NCBI RefSeq assembly: GCF_011059145.1
Contig: NZ_JAALLT010000003.1
Coordinates: 1-64,000, forward strand
Reading direction: 5' to 3'
Origin: Halalkalibaculum roseum
GTDB taxonomy: Bacteria > Bacteroidota > Rhodothermia > Balneolales > Balneolaceae
Length of the DNA stretch: 64,000 nucleotides
Positions within the stretch are counted from its first letter, which is position 1. Each line of letters begins with the position of its first letter. The position numbers and the translations under genes are program-made. Below, piece after piece: positions 8,791 through 16,413 of the stretch. The notes beneath the pieces are model-generated. The model saw nothing but the letters and a program-made list of their open reading frames with translations. It did no database searches and was not told where the DNA came from.

Positions 8791-10137
8791 TTAGTTTGAA
8801 ATAAGATTCTGAACACTACTTGAATTGACATACTCTTCCAACCAGTCTTCGTTTCTAAAATGTTTATATTGCTCGGCTCGTAATGTATCAGCTATTCGAT
8901 TTTCCGGAAGTTCAACATCATCATAGGTTAAAACCTGGTCTTTCGAGATATCATTTTTCAAAATACACCCTTCCACCAGGCCTTCAGGCAGATAGCGTTG
9001 CCTGCTCATTTCATCTGTATTCACGGCTTCACCATAGGTCATATACATTCCATAATCATCCAAAGTCTCACCTTTTTTCAGATCTCTCTTAGCAACAGCA
9101 CATACTTCAACCACAGGCCCTCCCAAAGGTTTTGCAATGGAATCACGAAAGATGGACACCCTGGCAATAGAATTAGGAACTTCAAAATGTACCAAATGAT
9201 AGGGAACAAAAAATGGATATAAAGGACCATCACCTATTTTATACAATTTAAGATAATGCTGTTGCTTAGGATCGGTATGCTCCGCCAGGCAAAATACTTT
9301 TGTATGTGGGGTACCTACCACATAATCAATAATTCCACCTGCTTCCCTTAATTGGTCAATATCATAAATAGAACCGATATCCATGATGTCACCCTCATAT
9401 TTTTTACCTCGAGACATGCCTCTTGAAGAAGTAACGAAACCGGTAGCATTTGCAACAATTGACTGTTCAAAACTTATCTTAGATCCATCGGCAAAACTGG
9501 TTACCATTGCAGGATTCTGACCCCACCTCTCAGCCCATTCCTGTTGCGTTGTAGGGTTTCTATATGGATCTTGAAGTCCTTTTATATTTCCTACTACACG
9601 TGGAGTGAGTCCCAATCCCTCCACCCATCTTACTAAATTCATCTGAACACCCGGTTCATCCCCGTCACAGGCCGATAAAATTACGTTATGCTTTTCAGCA
9701 TAAACCTGTAAAATAGGGCCGATAGTCGCATCCAGTTCTGCATTCATCAATACGACATCTTTCCCATTCTTAAATGCCTCAAGAGTGACTTTTGCACCGA
9801 ATTCTACAGACCCTGTTACATCCAACAGAACATCAATATATTCTGATTGTGCCAGTACAAAAGCGTCTTCGGTAACTACCGGCTTATCATTTCTAATAGC
9901 ATCATTTACTTCATTGACAGTACTTGCTTCAATTATCCGGTCTCGCCCTGCATATTCATACGCTCCATAAGCTTTTTTAATATGGCGGTTAAAAATGCCT
10001 GACAATTTCATTCCGGGAACACTATTGATGATCTGGTTACTTATTCCCTGGCCCATAAAACCCGCACCTATCAGACCTACTCGTATAGGATTTCCTTCAG
10101 CTTCTCTTCGTTTCAGGGCATTATCAACTAATATCAT
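8791..10137 (-). CDS. COG4091-type NAD(P) oxidoreductase with SAF domain
   Basis: The protein (448 aa) has a Rossmann start with VGLIGAGFMGQG (residues 20-31) and resembles the predicted homoserine-dehydrogenase-like family COG4091. Its C-terminal part, about 345-420, is an SAF-like domain (AKRDLKKGETLDDYGM and LKNDISKDQVLTYDD), the fold seen in antifreeze proteins, sialic acid synthases and FlgA. The conserved block SACDGDEPGVQMNL lies in the presumed catalytic domain. It is not a true homoserine dehydrogenase by context, because no threonine genes are nearby and sugar-nucleotide genes lie on both sides. A role in oxidising or reducing a nucleotide sugar is an inference. The RfbF-like gene starts 27 nt downstream. 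Confidence 0.82.
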   Translation of the reverse strand: MILVDNALKRREAEGNPIRVGLIGAGFMGQGISNQIINSVPGMKLSGIFNRHIKKAYGAYEYAGRDRIIEASTVNEVNDAIRNDKPVVTEDAFVLAQSEYIDVLLDVTGSVEFGAKVTLEAFKNGKDVVLMNAELDATIGPILQVYAEKHNVILSACDGDEPGVQMNLVRWVEGLGLTPRVVGNIKGLQDPYRNPTTQQEWAERWGQNPAMVTSFADGSKISFEQSIVANATGFVTSSRGMSRGKKYEGDIMDIGSIYDIDQLREAGGIIDYVVGTPHTKVFCLAEHTDPKQQHYLKLYKIGDGPLYPFFVPYHLVHFEVPNSIARVSIFRDSIAKPLGGPVVEVCAVAKRDLKKGETLDDYGMYMTYGEAVNTDEMSRQRYLPEGLVEGCILKNDISKDQVLTYDDVELPENRIADTLRAEQYKHFRNEDWLEEYVNSSSVQNLISN

Positions 10138-10180
10138 ATAGAACCAATTATTATATATTTATATATTTTTATAAAAAGCA

Positions 10181-10744
10181 TTAAATACTCATTCTTTGAA
10201 TTAACTCATCTTTGATCTTATCAAATGTTTCCCATTGGCTATCTTTCTCCGATAGCTCGGTAACCTCAATAGGCCATGAAAGATTGAATTGAGGATCGTC
10301 AAATGGAAGCCCACCTTCGGTGCTTGGGGTATAAAATTCACCTACCTGATAACTGGTTTCTGTATTATCCTCCAGAACCTGATATCCATGCGCATAACGC
10401 TCTGGTACATAAAGAGCCCGGTAGTTATCTTCCGAAAGTTCAACTGAGAAATGATCCAAGAAGGTATTGCTTTCCGGCCTTAGGTCTATGATGATATCGA
10501 GAATTTTGCCTCTGGTGCATCTTACCAGCTTAGTCTCTGCTGCGGGAGGATACTGGAAGTGCATACCTCTCATTGTTCCCTTTTTTTTGCTAAAGGCAAT
10601 ATTACCTTGCACTATGGTAGGACTTAATCCATGCTTTTTAAATTCATTTTGACAGAAAGCTCTTGCAAAAAAGCCTCTGTTATCTCCTTTTTTTTCAATA
10701 TCGATTACATAGGAGCCTTTTAAATTTGTCTCAGTAAATTTCAT
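10181..10744 (-). CDS. rfbC: dTDP-4-dehydrorhamnose 3,5-epimerase family protein
   Basis: This RmlC-type cupin of 187 aa carries the expected DNRGFFARAFCQNEF start. The catalytic histidine motif RGMHFQYPP is present with His62. PERYAHGYQVLEDNTETSYQ also fits the family. RmlC inverts C3 and C5 of dTDP-4-keto-6-deoxyglucose, but family members also act on other 4-ketosugars, including CDP-linked ones. Because no rfbD reductase is found in the window and the flanking genes are an NAD epimerase and the COG4091 enzyme, its substrate here may not be the rhamnose intermediate. Two A8 tracts occur in its coding strand. Confidence 0.88.
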   Translation of the reverse strand: MKFTETNLKGSYVIDIEKKGDNRGFFARAFCQNEFKKHGLSPTIVQGNIAFSKKKGTMRGMHFQYPPAAETKLVRCTRGKILDIIIDLRPESNTFLDHFSVELSEDNYRALYVPERYAHGYQVLEDNTETSYQVGEFYTPSTEGGLPFDDPQFNLSWPIEVTELSEKDSQWETFDKIKDELIQRMSI

Positions 10745-10842
10745 AACTTCTCTTTTCTATTTTAAAAAATATCTGAACTATTCATTTCATTGTCTAGATG
10801 ATCTCATAGTAACAATACCAAGCTGCTTATGAACTTAAAATA

Positions 10843-11868
10843 TCAAGCCCAATACAAATCTTTATCCAACTGATTCGACTCTAAAAGAAATTTCAACTGT
10901 TTTAGGCGAGTGTAAGGACGTCCATTAAATGAATTTGCACTCATATTTATTTTTTCAAATATGGAATAAAGCTCTTCGGCTCCTTTTTGTGCCGTATATT
11001 CGCAGGAGAAGCCGGGCAACCGGCTGTTTATTTTATCAAATGAAACACGATAGCTTCTGTTGTCTCCCCCTTTGCTTCCAAATGTTAATCTGCAACCGGG
11101 AAATGCTTCTCCAACGATTTCAGCAATCTCCTTTACTCTAAAATTCTGATCGGTATCACCGACATTAAATATCTGGTTATGAATAATGTCTCGAGGTGAT
11201 TCCAATACACATCTAATTGCTTTACTTATATCCTTGATGTGAACAAGCGGTCTCCATGGCATTCCGTCACTGGTCATTTCAATTACCCCTTTTGTCCAAG
11301 CCAGCCCGGCCAGATTGTTCAATACAATATCAAATCTCATTCTGGGAGATGCACCATAAGCCGTAGCATTTCTTAGAAAGGTGGGAGAGAAGTTATCATC
11401 AGCTAATTCTGATACATCATTTTCCACTTTAGTTTTACACTCTGCATAAGCTGTTTGAGGGTTTAAAGTTGAATCTTCCGTTTTATAATCCTCAGTCCCA
11501 ACGCCATAAACACTACAAGACGAAGCATAAATAAATCTTTTTATACCTGCCTGTTTACAAAGTTTGGCAATTCGTACACTTCCTTTGTGATTTATTTTGA
11601 ATGTAATTTCCGGATTAAGCTTACCTAGCGGATCATTGGAAAGTTCTGCAAGGTGTACCACTGCTTCAAATCCCTGTAAATCACTTAATTCAATATCTCT
11701 TAGATCTTTGTTGATATAAGCAGGATAGGTTCTCTCACCATTGTTGAACAACCAGCCCGATCTGTAAAATCCCGTATCGAATCCGGTTACTGCATATCCA
11801 TTTTTAATGAGGTAAGGCCCCAATATAGATCCAATATAGCCGTCTGTCCCCGTAACCAAAACTTTCAT
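10843..11868 (-). CDS. NAD-dependent sugar epimerase/dehydratase
   Basis: This extended SDR of 341 aa has a GTDGYIG NAD motif (7-13), active-site residues YASSCSVYG (114-122) and Tyr141xxxLys145. The family covers GalE-like epimerases, dehydratases and reductases that act on nucleotide sugars. The ATG at 11868 is preferred to an in-frame GTG three codons upstream because a GAGAG ribosome-binding site sits 8 nt before it. It heads the set rfbC, COG4091, rfbF-like, PIG-L. It could supply the dehydratase or epimerase step that the missing rfbG would do, but the segment does not carry the RfbB or RfbG signature, so its reaction is unknown. Confidence 0.85.
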   Translation of the reverse strand: MKVLVTGTDGYIGSILGPYLIKNGYAVTGFDTGFYRSGWLFNNGERTYPAYINKDLRDIELSDLQGFEAVVHLAELSNDPLGKLNPEITFKINHKGSVRIAKLCKQAGIKRFIYASSCSVYGVGTEDYKTEDSTLNPQTAYAECKTKVENDVSELADDNFSPTFLRNATAYGASPRMRFDIVLNNLAGLAWTKGVIEMTSDGMPWRPLVHIKDISKAIRCVLESPRDIIHNQIFNVGDTDQNFRVKEIAEIVGEAFPGCRLTFGSKGGDNRSYRVSFDKINSRLPGFSCEYTAQKGAEELYSIFEKINMSANSFNGRPYTRLKQLKFLLESNQLDKDLYWA

Positions 11869-12059
11869 CTTATACACTCTCTATTTCATTTTTTATTGTT
11901 CTTGAAATAATAATGGAAATAATGTTCTTGCTGTAATTAAAAATATTTAATTACTCCAGTAAAACCTGAATTATAGTCCACTATTGGTGTTTCAAGTGAT
12001 AGATAATCTTGGAAGTTTATAATGAATCTTGTCTAAATAATTAATCTATTTTCGTTAAA

Positions 12060-13382
12060 TTAACTTTTAATCAAATGAACTACCTGTTCCCATTGTTCCT
12101 CTATTAAAGTACTATAGCGTTGTTTCTGATACTCTAAATTTTCCTTCACATAAGTAATATTCTCGAGAGTTGCATTGAACTTCATGTACAATTCTTCTGC
12201 TGTGAATTTATTGATGTCTACATAACTGTTTTCAAAACCAACATCGTTTAATAACTCTTTTGACTTTCTGTGATAACAAATACCTAGAACAGGTTTACAC
12301 ATATTAAGTGGGAGAACTATTGAATGGAAACGTGTAGCAACAATTACATCCGCCGATGAGATAGTGTTAATCAAATCTTCTACCTTTTCATTACGAAAAA
12401 CATAAACCTTTTCCATATCTATACTTTCAGTATTCTTAAGTCGCGCTAACATGTCATCAATTACAAGTAAGTCGGATGTATGATTGTTATATAAATAAAC
12501 TCTAAATCCTTGTTCGATTACTTTATCTATAAACTTAGCTATTTGGTCAAGATAGTTTCCATATTTCTCTGGATTGCTAATAGGATAGTAGCGGCTATCA
12601 TATACCGGCATTAGATTGATTGCCACTGTTTTCTGTTTATCTGAACGCAAAGTATCATCCGGCTTTGTTTTTAGCCCATGAGCAAGATCCGGATAAACCG
12701 GCCCTTCTGGGCCATTTATATATTCTTCTATTAATTTCTTGGAACCGACATCTCGATAGGATAAATAATTAGCACGAATAAGAGCTTTTTTTAACATCCA
12801 GAAACTTAAAGTATGCAAAATAGGCCCCCCACCTATACTCATAATAAGAACTTTAGCATCTGTTGATTTAGCTAGAAATATCCATTTAAATAATGTGTAT
12901 GGATGCCCCCAAGGACCTCCCCGCGTATCTACACACTGGTGAGAACCACAAATGATGAGTGCATCCAAGTTTTTTAACTGCTCTCTCGCATTTCTAAGAA
13001 AGCGAATTTCAGATCCGATATTTCCTAATAAATATAAAAATCCAAATATAACCGGAGATTTTTTAATATTTTCAGGTAGAATATTTTTTATTAGACTTCG
13101 TAAATTGGAAAATATATTTGAATTATTTGGTGATTTAGGTTTTACATTTCCCGATTTTTCGGATTTAAAATAATTACTGCTATCAAATCGAATGGGAAAT
13201 GATTGTATATTATGCCGATCCTGGGTGTTACAGGGTTTCAGAGAGAAACCTACTACTTCAATTTTACAGAAGCGTTCCCTAATATTTTGAATTACCGACG
13301 TAATAATAGCTTCATCACCCAAATTATTATTACCGTAATGACCGAATACTCCAACCCGGTAAGTCTTCTCTTCTTTATCCAT
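12060..13382 (-). CDS. Polysaccharide pyruvyl transferase family protein
   Basis: The N-terminus YRVGVFGHYGNNNLGDEAI is the start of the polysaccharide pyruvyl transferase fold, seen in CsaB, WcaK and AmsJ. Later segments IMSIGGGPILHTL, SYRDVGSKKLIEE and VATRFHSIVLPLNMCKPVLG match the GT-B-like second half. Members transfer pyruvate from phosphoenolpyruvate to a sugar as a ketal, giving a negative charge to the glycan; others in the family are less well defined. The length of 440 aa is within range. It stands alone, 191 nt upstream of the epimerase gene and 499 nt away from the methyltransferase. Confidence 0.85.
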   Translation of the reverse strand: MDKEEKTYRVGVFGHYGNNNLGDEAIITSVIQNIRERFCKIEVVGFSLKPCNTQDRHNIQSFPIRFDSSNYFKSEKSGNVKPKSPNNSNIFSNLRSLIKNILPENIKKSPVIFGFLYLLGNIGSEIRFLRNAREQLKNLDALIICGSHQCVDTRGGPWGHPYTLFKWIFLAKSTDAKVLIMSIGGGPILHTLSFWMLKKALIRANYLSYRDVGSKKLIEEYINGPEGPVYPDLAHGLKTKPDDTLRSDKQKTVAINLMPVYDSRYYPISNPEKYGNYLDQIAKFIDKVIEQGFRVYLYNNHTSDLLVIDDMLARLKNTESIDMEKVYVFRNEKVEDLINTISSADVIVATRFHSIVLPLNMCKPVLGICYHRKSKELLNDVGFENSYVDINKFTAEELYMKFNATLENITYVKENLEYQKQRYSTLIEEQWEQVVHLIKS

Positions 13383-13881
13383 ACTATCTCCTTAGAATTA
13401 AGATTCTACTCAATTAGTGAAATTTAAGTCTGGAGATGATACTAGAAGCCAACCATTATAATGATCCTTCCCTCTGACCCTATTCTAGTTTTATGTCTAA
13501 AAAATATATCTTTGGGAGTTCAATTTTATTCAATCAAATGCTTATCTAGACTTTACTTAATATAAGTTTCAGAAACAATGGGAAAGATTACACAAAGGAT
13601 AAATATTGGATCATAGTTGATATGACAGTGAAAAGCAGAAATCACACGGAAATTTTATAACCACATGACCTAATGAAAATAAATTTCAAGGGGTGTAATT
13701 CCTTTTGTAACTGTATTTATTCTTTTAATTAAAGAGGAAAAATCAAAATAAAGAGCTGTAACAATGATAATCACTTCCTGATTTCGTTGTTCATTCTGAA
13801 GTTTAAATTTGACAAGATTAGTAAATAAATAGTATGAAATGTTATTCTCTAACTTTTGGGATGATATATCACATATGCTTT
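13383..13881. other. Non-coding AT-rich spacer
   Basis: These 499 nt separate the methyltransferase from the pyruvyl-transferase-like gene. I see no open frame with family similarity, no RNA gene and no clear terminator. It should hold the promoter of the minus-strand operon beginning at 13382. The high A+T content resembles decayed coding DNA, but no match could be read. Confidence 0.5.
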
Positions 13882-14526
13882 CTAGTCAGTAATCCGTTTT
13901 TTATTTATTACCCATGTTGAAATAGGCCAGCTTTTCACATTTTTAGTCGCGAGCCAATGTGCAGGATGCCATTGTGAATTAGGTATAGGTTCAAAACGCA
14001 AACCTAAAAATATGAATAGCCATACGTATGGGTTTCCCCATCCGCCAACATCTAATACTTCTCCATGGTGTTTTGTTAAATGCTTTAAGCCCTCAGGGGT
14101 AAATCTCCAGAAATCTTTAGGGGCTCCATGAACTGGATTAATTAAACAGGTAGCCTGAACTGAAATACCATTAGGTTTTAAAACTCTAAACATTTCATCA
14201 ATAGCTAGCTGCGGATTACCTTCCACGTGTTCCAGTACCTGGTCAGATACAACAGCATCAAACTCTGCGTCATTAAAAGGCAGATCCAGAATATTTATTT
14301 CCGGATAAGAGGCATCAGTGATTTGTTCGTCTTTAAATCCTATTATTCTCGCTAAATTTTCGGAATGACTTATTGATAATACCTTTTGATCAGCAGGTCT
14401 GGATTCTGAGAATTTTACTAAATATTTATACATATAGAAACGTGTGACATGAGGCCCCTTGTTTAATCCTGTTATAGATAAGTGGTAAAGTTTTTTTATC
14501 CCCTTATAAAGAATATTCTTTAACAT
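13882..14526 (-). CDS. Class I SAM-dependent methyltransferase-like protein
   Basis: The central part reads INILDLPFNDAEFDAVVSDQ, then VLEHVEGNPQLAIDEMFRVL and KPNGISVQATCL. This is the post-motif-I region of methyltransferase family 11. The usual glycine-rich SAM motif I (D-G-G-G pattern) is replaced by VLSISHSENLARIIGF. The C-terminal half (APKDFWRFTPEGLKHL) matches methyltransferases common in O-antigen loci. The length is 214 aa. It may methylate a sugar, but the altered motif I leaves catalysis in doubt. The next feature upstream is a fossil IS3 transposase, so this gene sits at the edge of a disrupted segment. Confidence 0.78.
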   Translation of the reverse strand: MLKNILYKGIKKLYHLSITGLNKGPHVTRFYMYKYLVKFSESRPADQKVLSISHSENLARIIGFKDEQITDASYPEINILDLPFNDAEFDAVVSDQVLEHVEGNPQLAIDEMFRVLKPNGISVQATCLINPVHGAPKDFWRFTPEGLKHLTKHHGEVLDVGGWGNPYVWLFIFLGLRFEPIPNSQWHPAHWLATKNVKSWPISTWVINKKRITD

Positions 14527-14709
14527 TTGTGTAATATCTTATTTTATTAGCATAAAAAAGCAATAAAGCTTTTTGTTCTTTTTTAGTAGTGTGACAAAAT
14601 TTAAATTTGATTCACTGTCACAAAATTTTGGTTTAATAAAAAATATAAAGTCTATCATATATTCTAAGGCTTTAAATAGTGACTTGCAGTTAGGGAAATT
14701 TAATTTGAG

Positions 14710-15650
14710 TAAAATCATTAATTAGCGAATCATAAGTCATCTCTATCCTCAATAAGCAAAGGTCAAGAGTTGGAGCCATTTGCCAGGAGCTTGGGAACAG
14801 CAGCGCCACCTTTTATAACTGGAAAGCAAGTATGGCCGCCTTTGTGGAAATGAGCTAGCCAGAATTAAGGAAACAGAAGCCAAAAACGCTCGTCTGAATC
14901 GCATTTATACTGACCACTTTCTAGTGCACACCGCCATGATTTATGTTGTTAAAAAAGCTCTAAGCTGTATTGTCAGGCGGGAATTTGTTACCTATATGCA
15001 ACAGCGTCACAGGGTAAGCATTCGTCAGAGCTGCAAAGCCGTTGGTATTCTCCCCGCAGCGCCTATAGCTACAAGCGAAAACCAAAGTATGATCAGCCGA
15101 TGATAGATGCCCTTCTTATGTTAACCAATTAATATCCGGCCATTGGTTTTGTAAATATTACTACCTCCTGCGCGTAATAGAACCACCGTTATAATCACAT
15201 GAGGGTGTTATTGGGTCTATACGGCCTTAAGATTAAATATCAGACGGAAACAAAGAAGCTTCTGCTGGCCCATAACTGTTCCAATCGGAGGTGCACAATA
15301 AGGTGTAGAGACTGGATTTTATACACGAAAACCTATGAAATGGGCTTAATTTTCGCATGCTGAACTTAATCAACGATTATAACCAACAGGTGCTCTAGAT
15401 TGAAACAGACATCTCACTTCCAACATTGTGGGTAATCCGTGTGCTGGATAATCCCAAATACTCTCGCGGGTTGCCTAATATTATTAGAGTAGACAACGGA
15501 CCGAAGATTATCTTCCGAAAATTAGATAACTCGTGCAAGTATAACGTAACCCTAGCTTTTATCCAGCCGGTTAAGCCAACTCATAACACCTATGTAGAAC
15601 GGCTGAATGACTGCATCCGAACGGAGCTGCTGAAGCCTAAGCGTCTTTAA
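14710..15650 (+). mobile_element. Degenerate IS3-family insertion sequence (orfA and orfB remnants)
   Basis: Reading the plus strand across several frames recovers an IS3-type transposase. An OrfA helix-turn-helix piece (VGAICQELGNSSATFYNWKA) lies near 14775-14835. A leucine-rich linker and the OrfB start (REFVTYMQQRHRVSIRQSCKAVG) lie near 14980-15050. SAYSYKRKPKYDQPMIDALL follows. The DDE-domain end with IRVDNGPKIIF and FIQPVKPTHNTYVERLND lies at 15480-15620. At least three frameshifts and several stops break it, and the C-terminal end after the ERLN block is lost. No terminal inverted repeats were identified. It is old and inactive. Confidence 0.82.
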
Positions 15651-15839
15651 ATAAGGGCGAAATGCGAGTGAAAATAATCCATACAAATACGATTATAAAC
15701 AAAATCGAACCTACTACAAATTACTTAAATAAAAAAACCAATAGAAGTGTTAATAGAATCAAAACACTCTACTTTAGAATGTTCCAAAATATAGGGAAGC
15801 TTACACATTACTTATACTAAGAACATAGAAGTTCATATT

Positions 15840-16373
15840 TTATCTAATGATTTGGTCATAAATAAAATAACTCGTTGTAATGGTGCCTAAAATGGGGCCG
15901 ATTATACCTAAATAGTCCAGAAAACTTGGCTTCCTTTCAACTTCAACAGTTATAATTTCTTCATTGGATAAATTATACGTACGAAATTCTTTGGGTACTC
16001 TTTCTGAATAGCGGAAACTAAAGTATTTTGCCACCTCTCTTCGATTTTCGCTATCATATTTTGATAAGGTCACTTTAATTCTGGATTTAGCAAATGCTGC
16101 TCCCGCTCCACGTTGAGCACCTGTTAAACTATTAGGACCTCCTGCATAAGATATTAACTGGGCAATGGTCATATCCCTAGGTACTAAATAACGACCTGAT
16201 CTTCCAATATCGCCCCAAACATTAACCGTATCTGCCAACTGACCGGGCTCAACGAGACGTATTAAAACTTCATTAATGTTATCATCTTCACCAAATTGGG
16301 CATACAAAGGTGAACTCAGAAATAGTAAAAGAAAAAGTATGAATAGTGATCGAATTGTTAATTTCAGACCCAT
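15840..16373 (-). CDS. Short SLBB-domain polysaccharide export protein
   Basis: The 177-aa product has a signal peptide (hydrophobic residues 7-22, probable cleavage after SSPLYA). An SLBB-type domain follows, with VNVWGDIGRSGRYLVPRDMT and IAQLISYAGGPN at about 50-82. A hydrophobic segment near the C-terminus (about 156-172) follows a charged loop. It resembles Wza-type outer-membrane or periplasmic export proteins but is much shorter and lacks a recognisable N-terminal poly-export domain. It is 40 nt downstream of the Wzc-like gene on the same strand, the usual partner. Together they would make the export gate and its regulator. It may be a periplasmic accessory rather than the full channel. 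Confidence 0.8.
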   Translation of the reverse strand: MGLKLTIRSLFILFLLLFLSSPLYAQFGEDDNINEVLIRLVEPGQLADTVNVWGDIGRSGRYLVPRDMTIAQLISYAGGPNSLTGAQRGAGAAFAKSRIKVTLSKYDSENRREVAKYFSFRYSERVPKEFRTYNLSNEEIITVEVERKPSFLDYLGIIGPILGTITTSYFIYDQIIR

Positions 16374-16413
16374 TTTAATGGCAAATTAGATATTTAAATT
16401 TAAATTATATCTC

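Noticed and set aside
8791-10137. Homoserine dehydrogenase (threonine pathway)
   Set aside because: The Rossmann domain resembles it, but the SAF domain and sugar-gene context indicate the COG4091 group; no other threonine gene is near.
15426-15650. 75-codon open frame as a separate gene
   Set aside because: It is the C-terminal piece of the broken IS3 transposase and has no start of its own.
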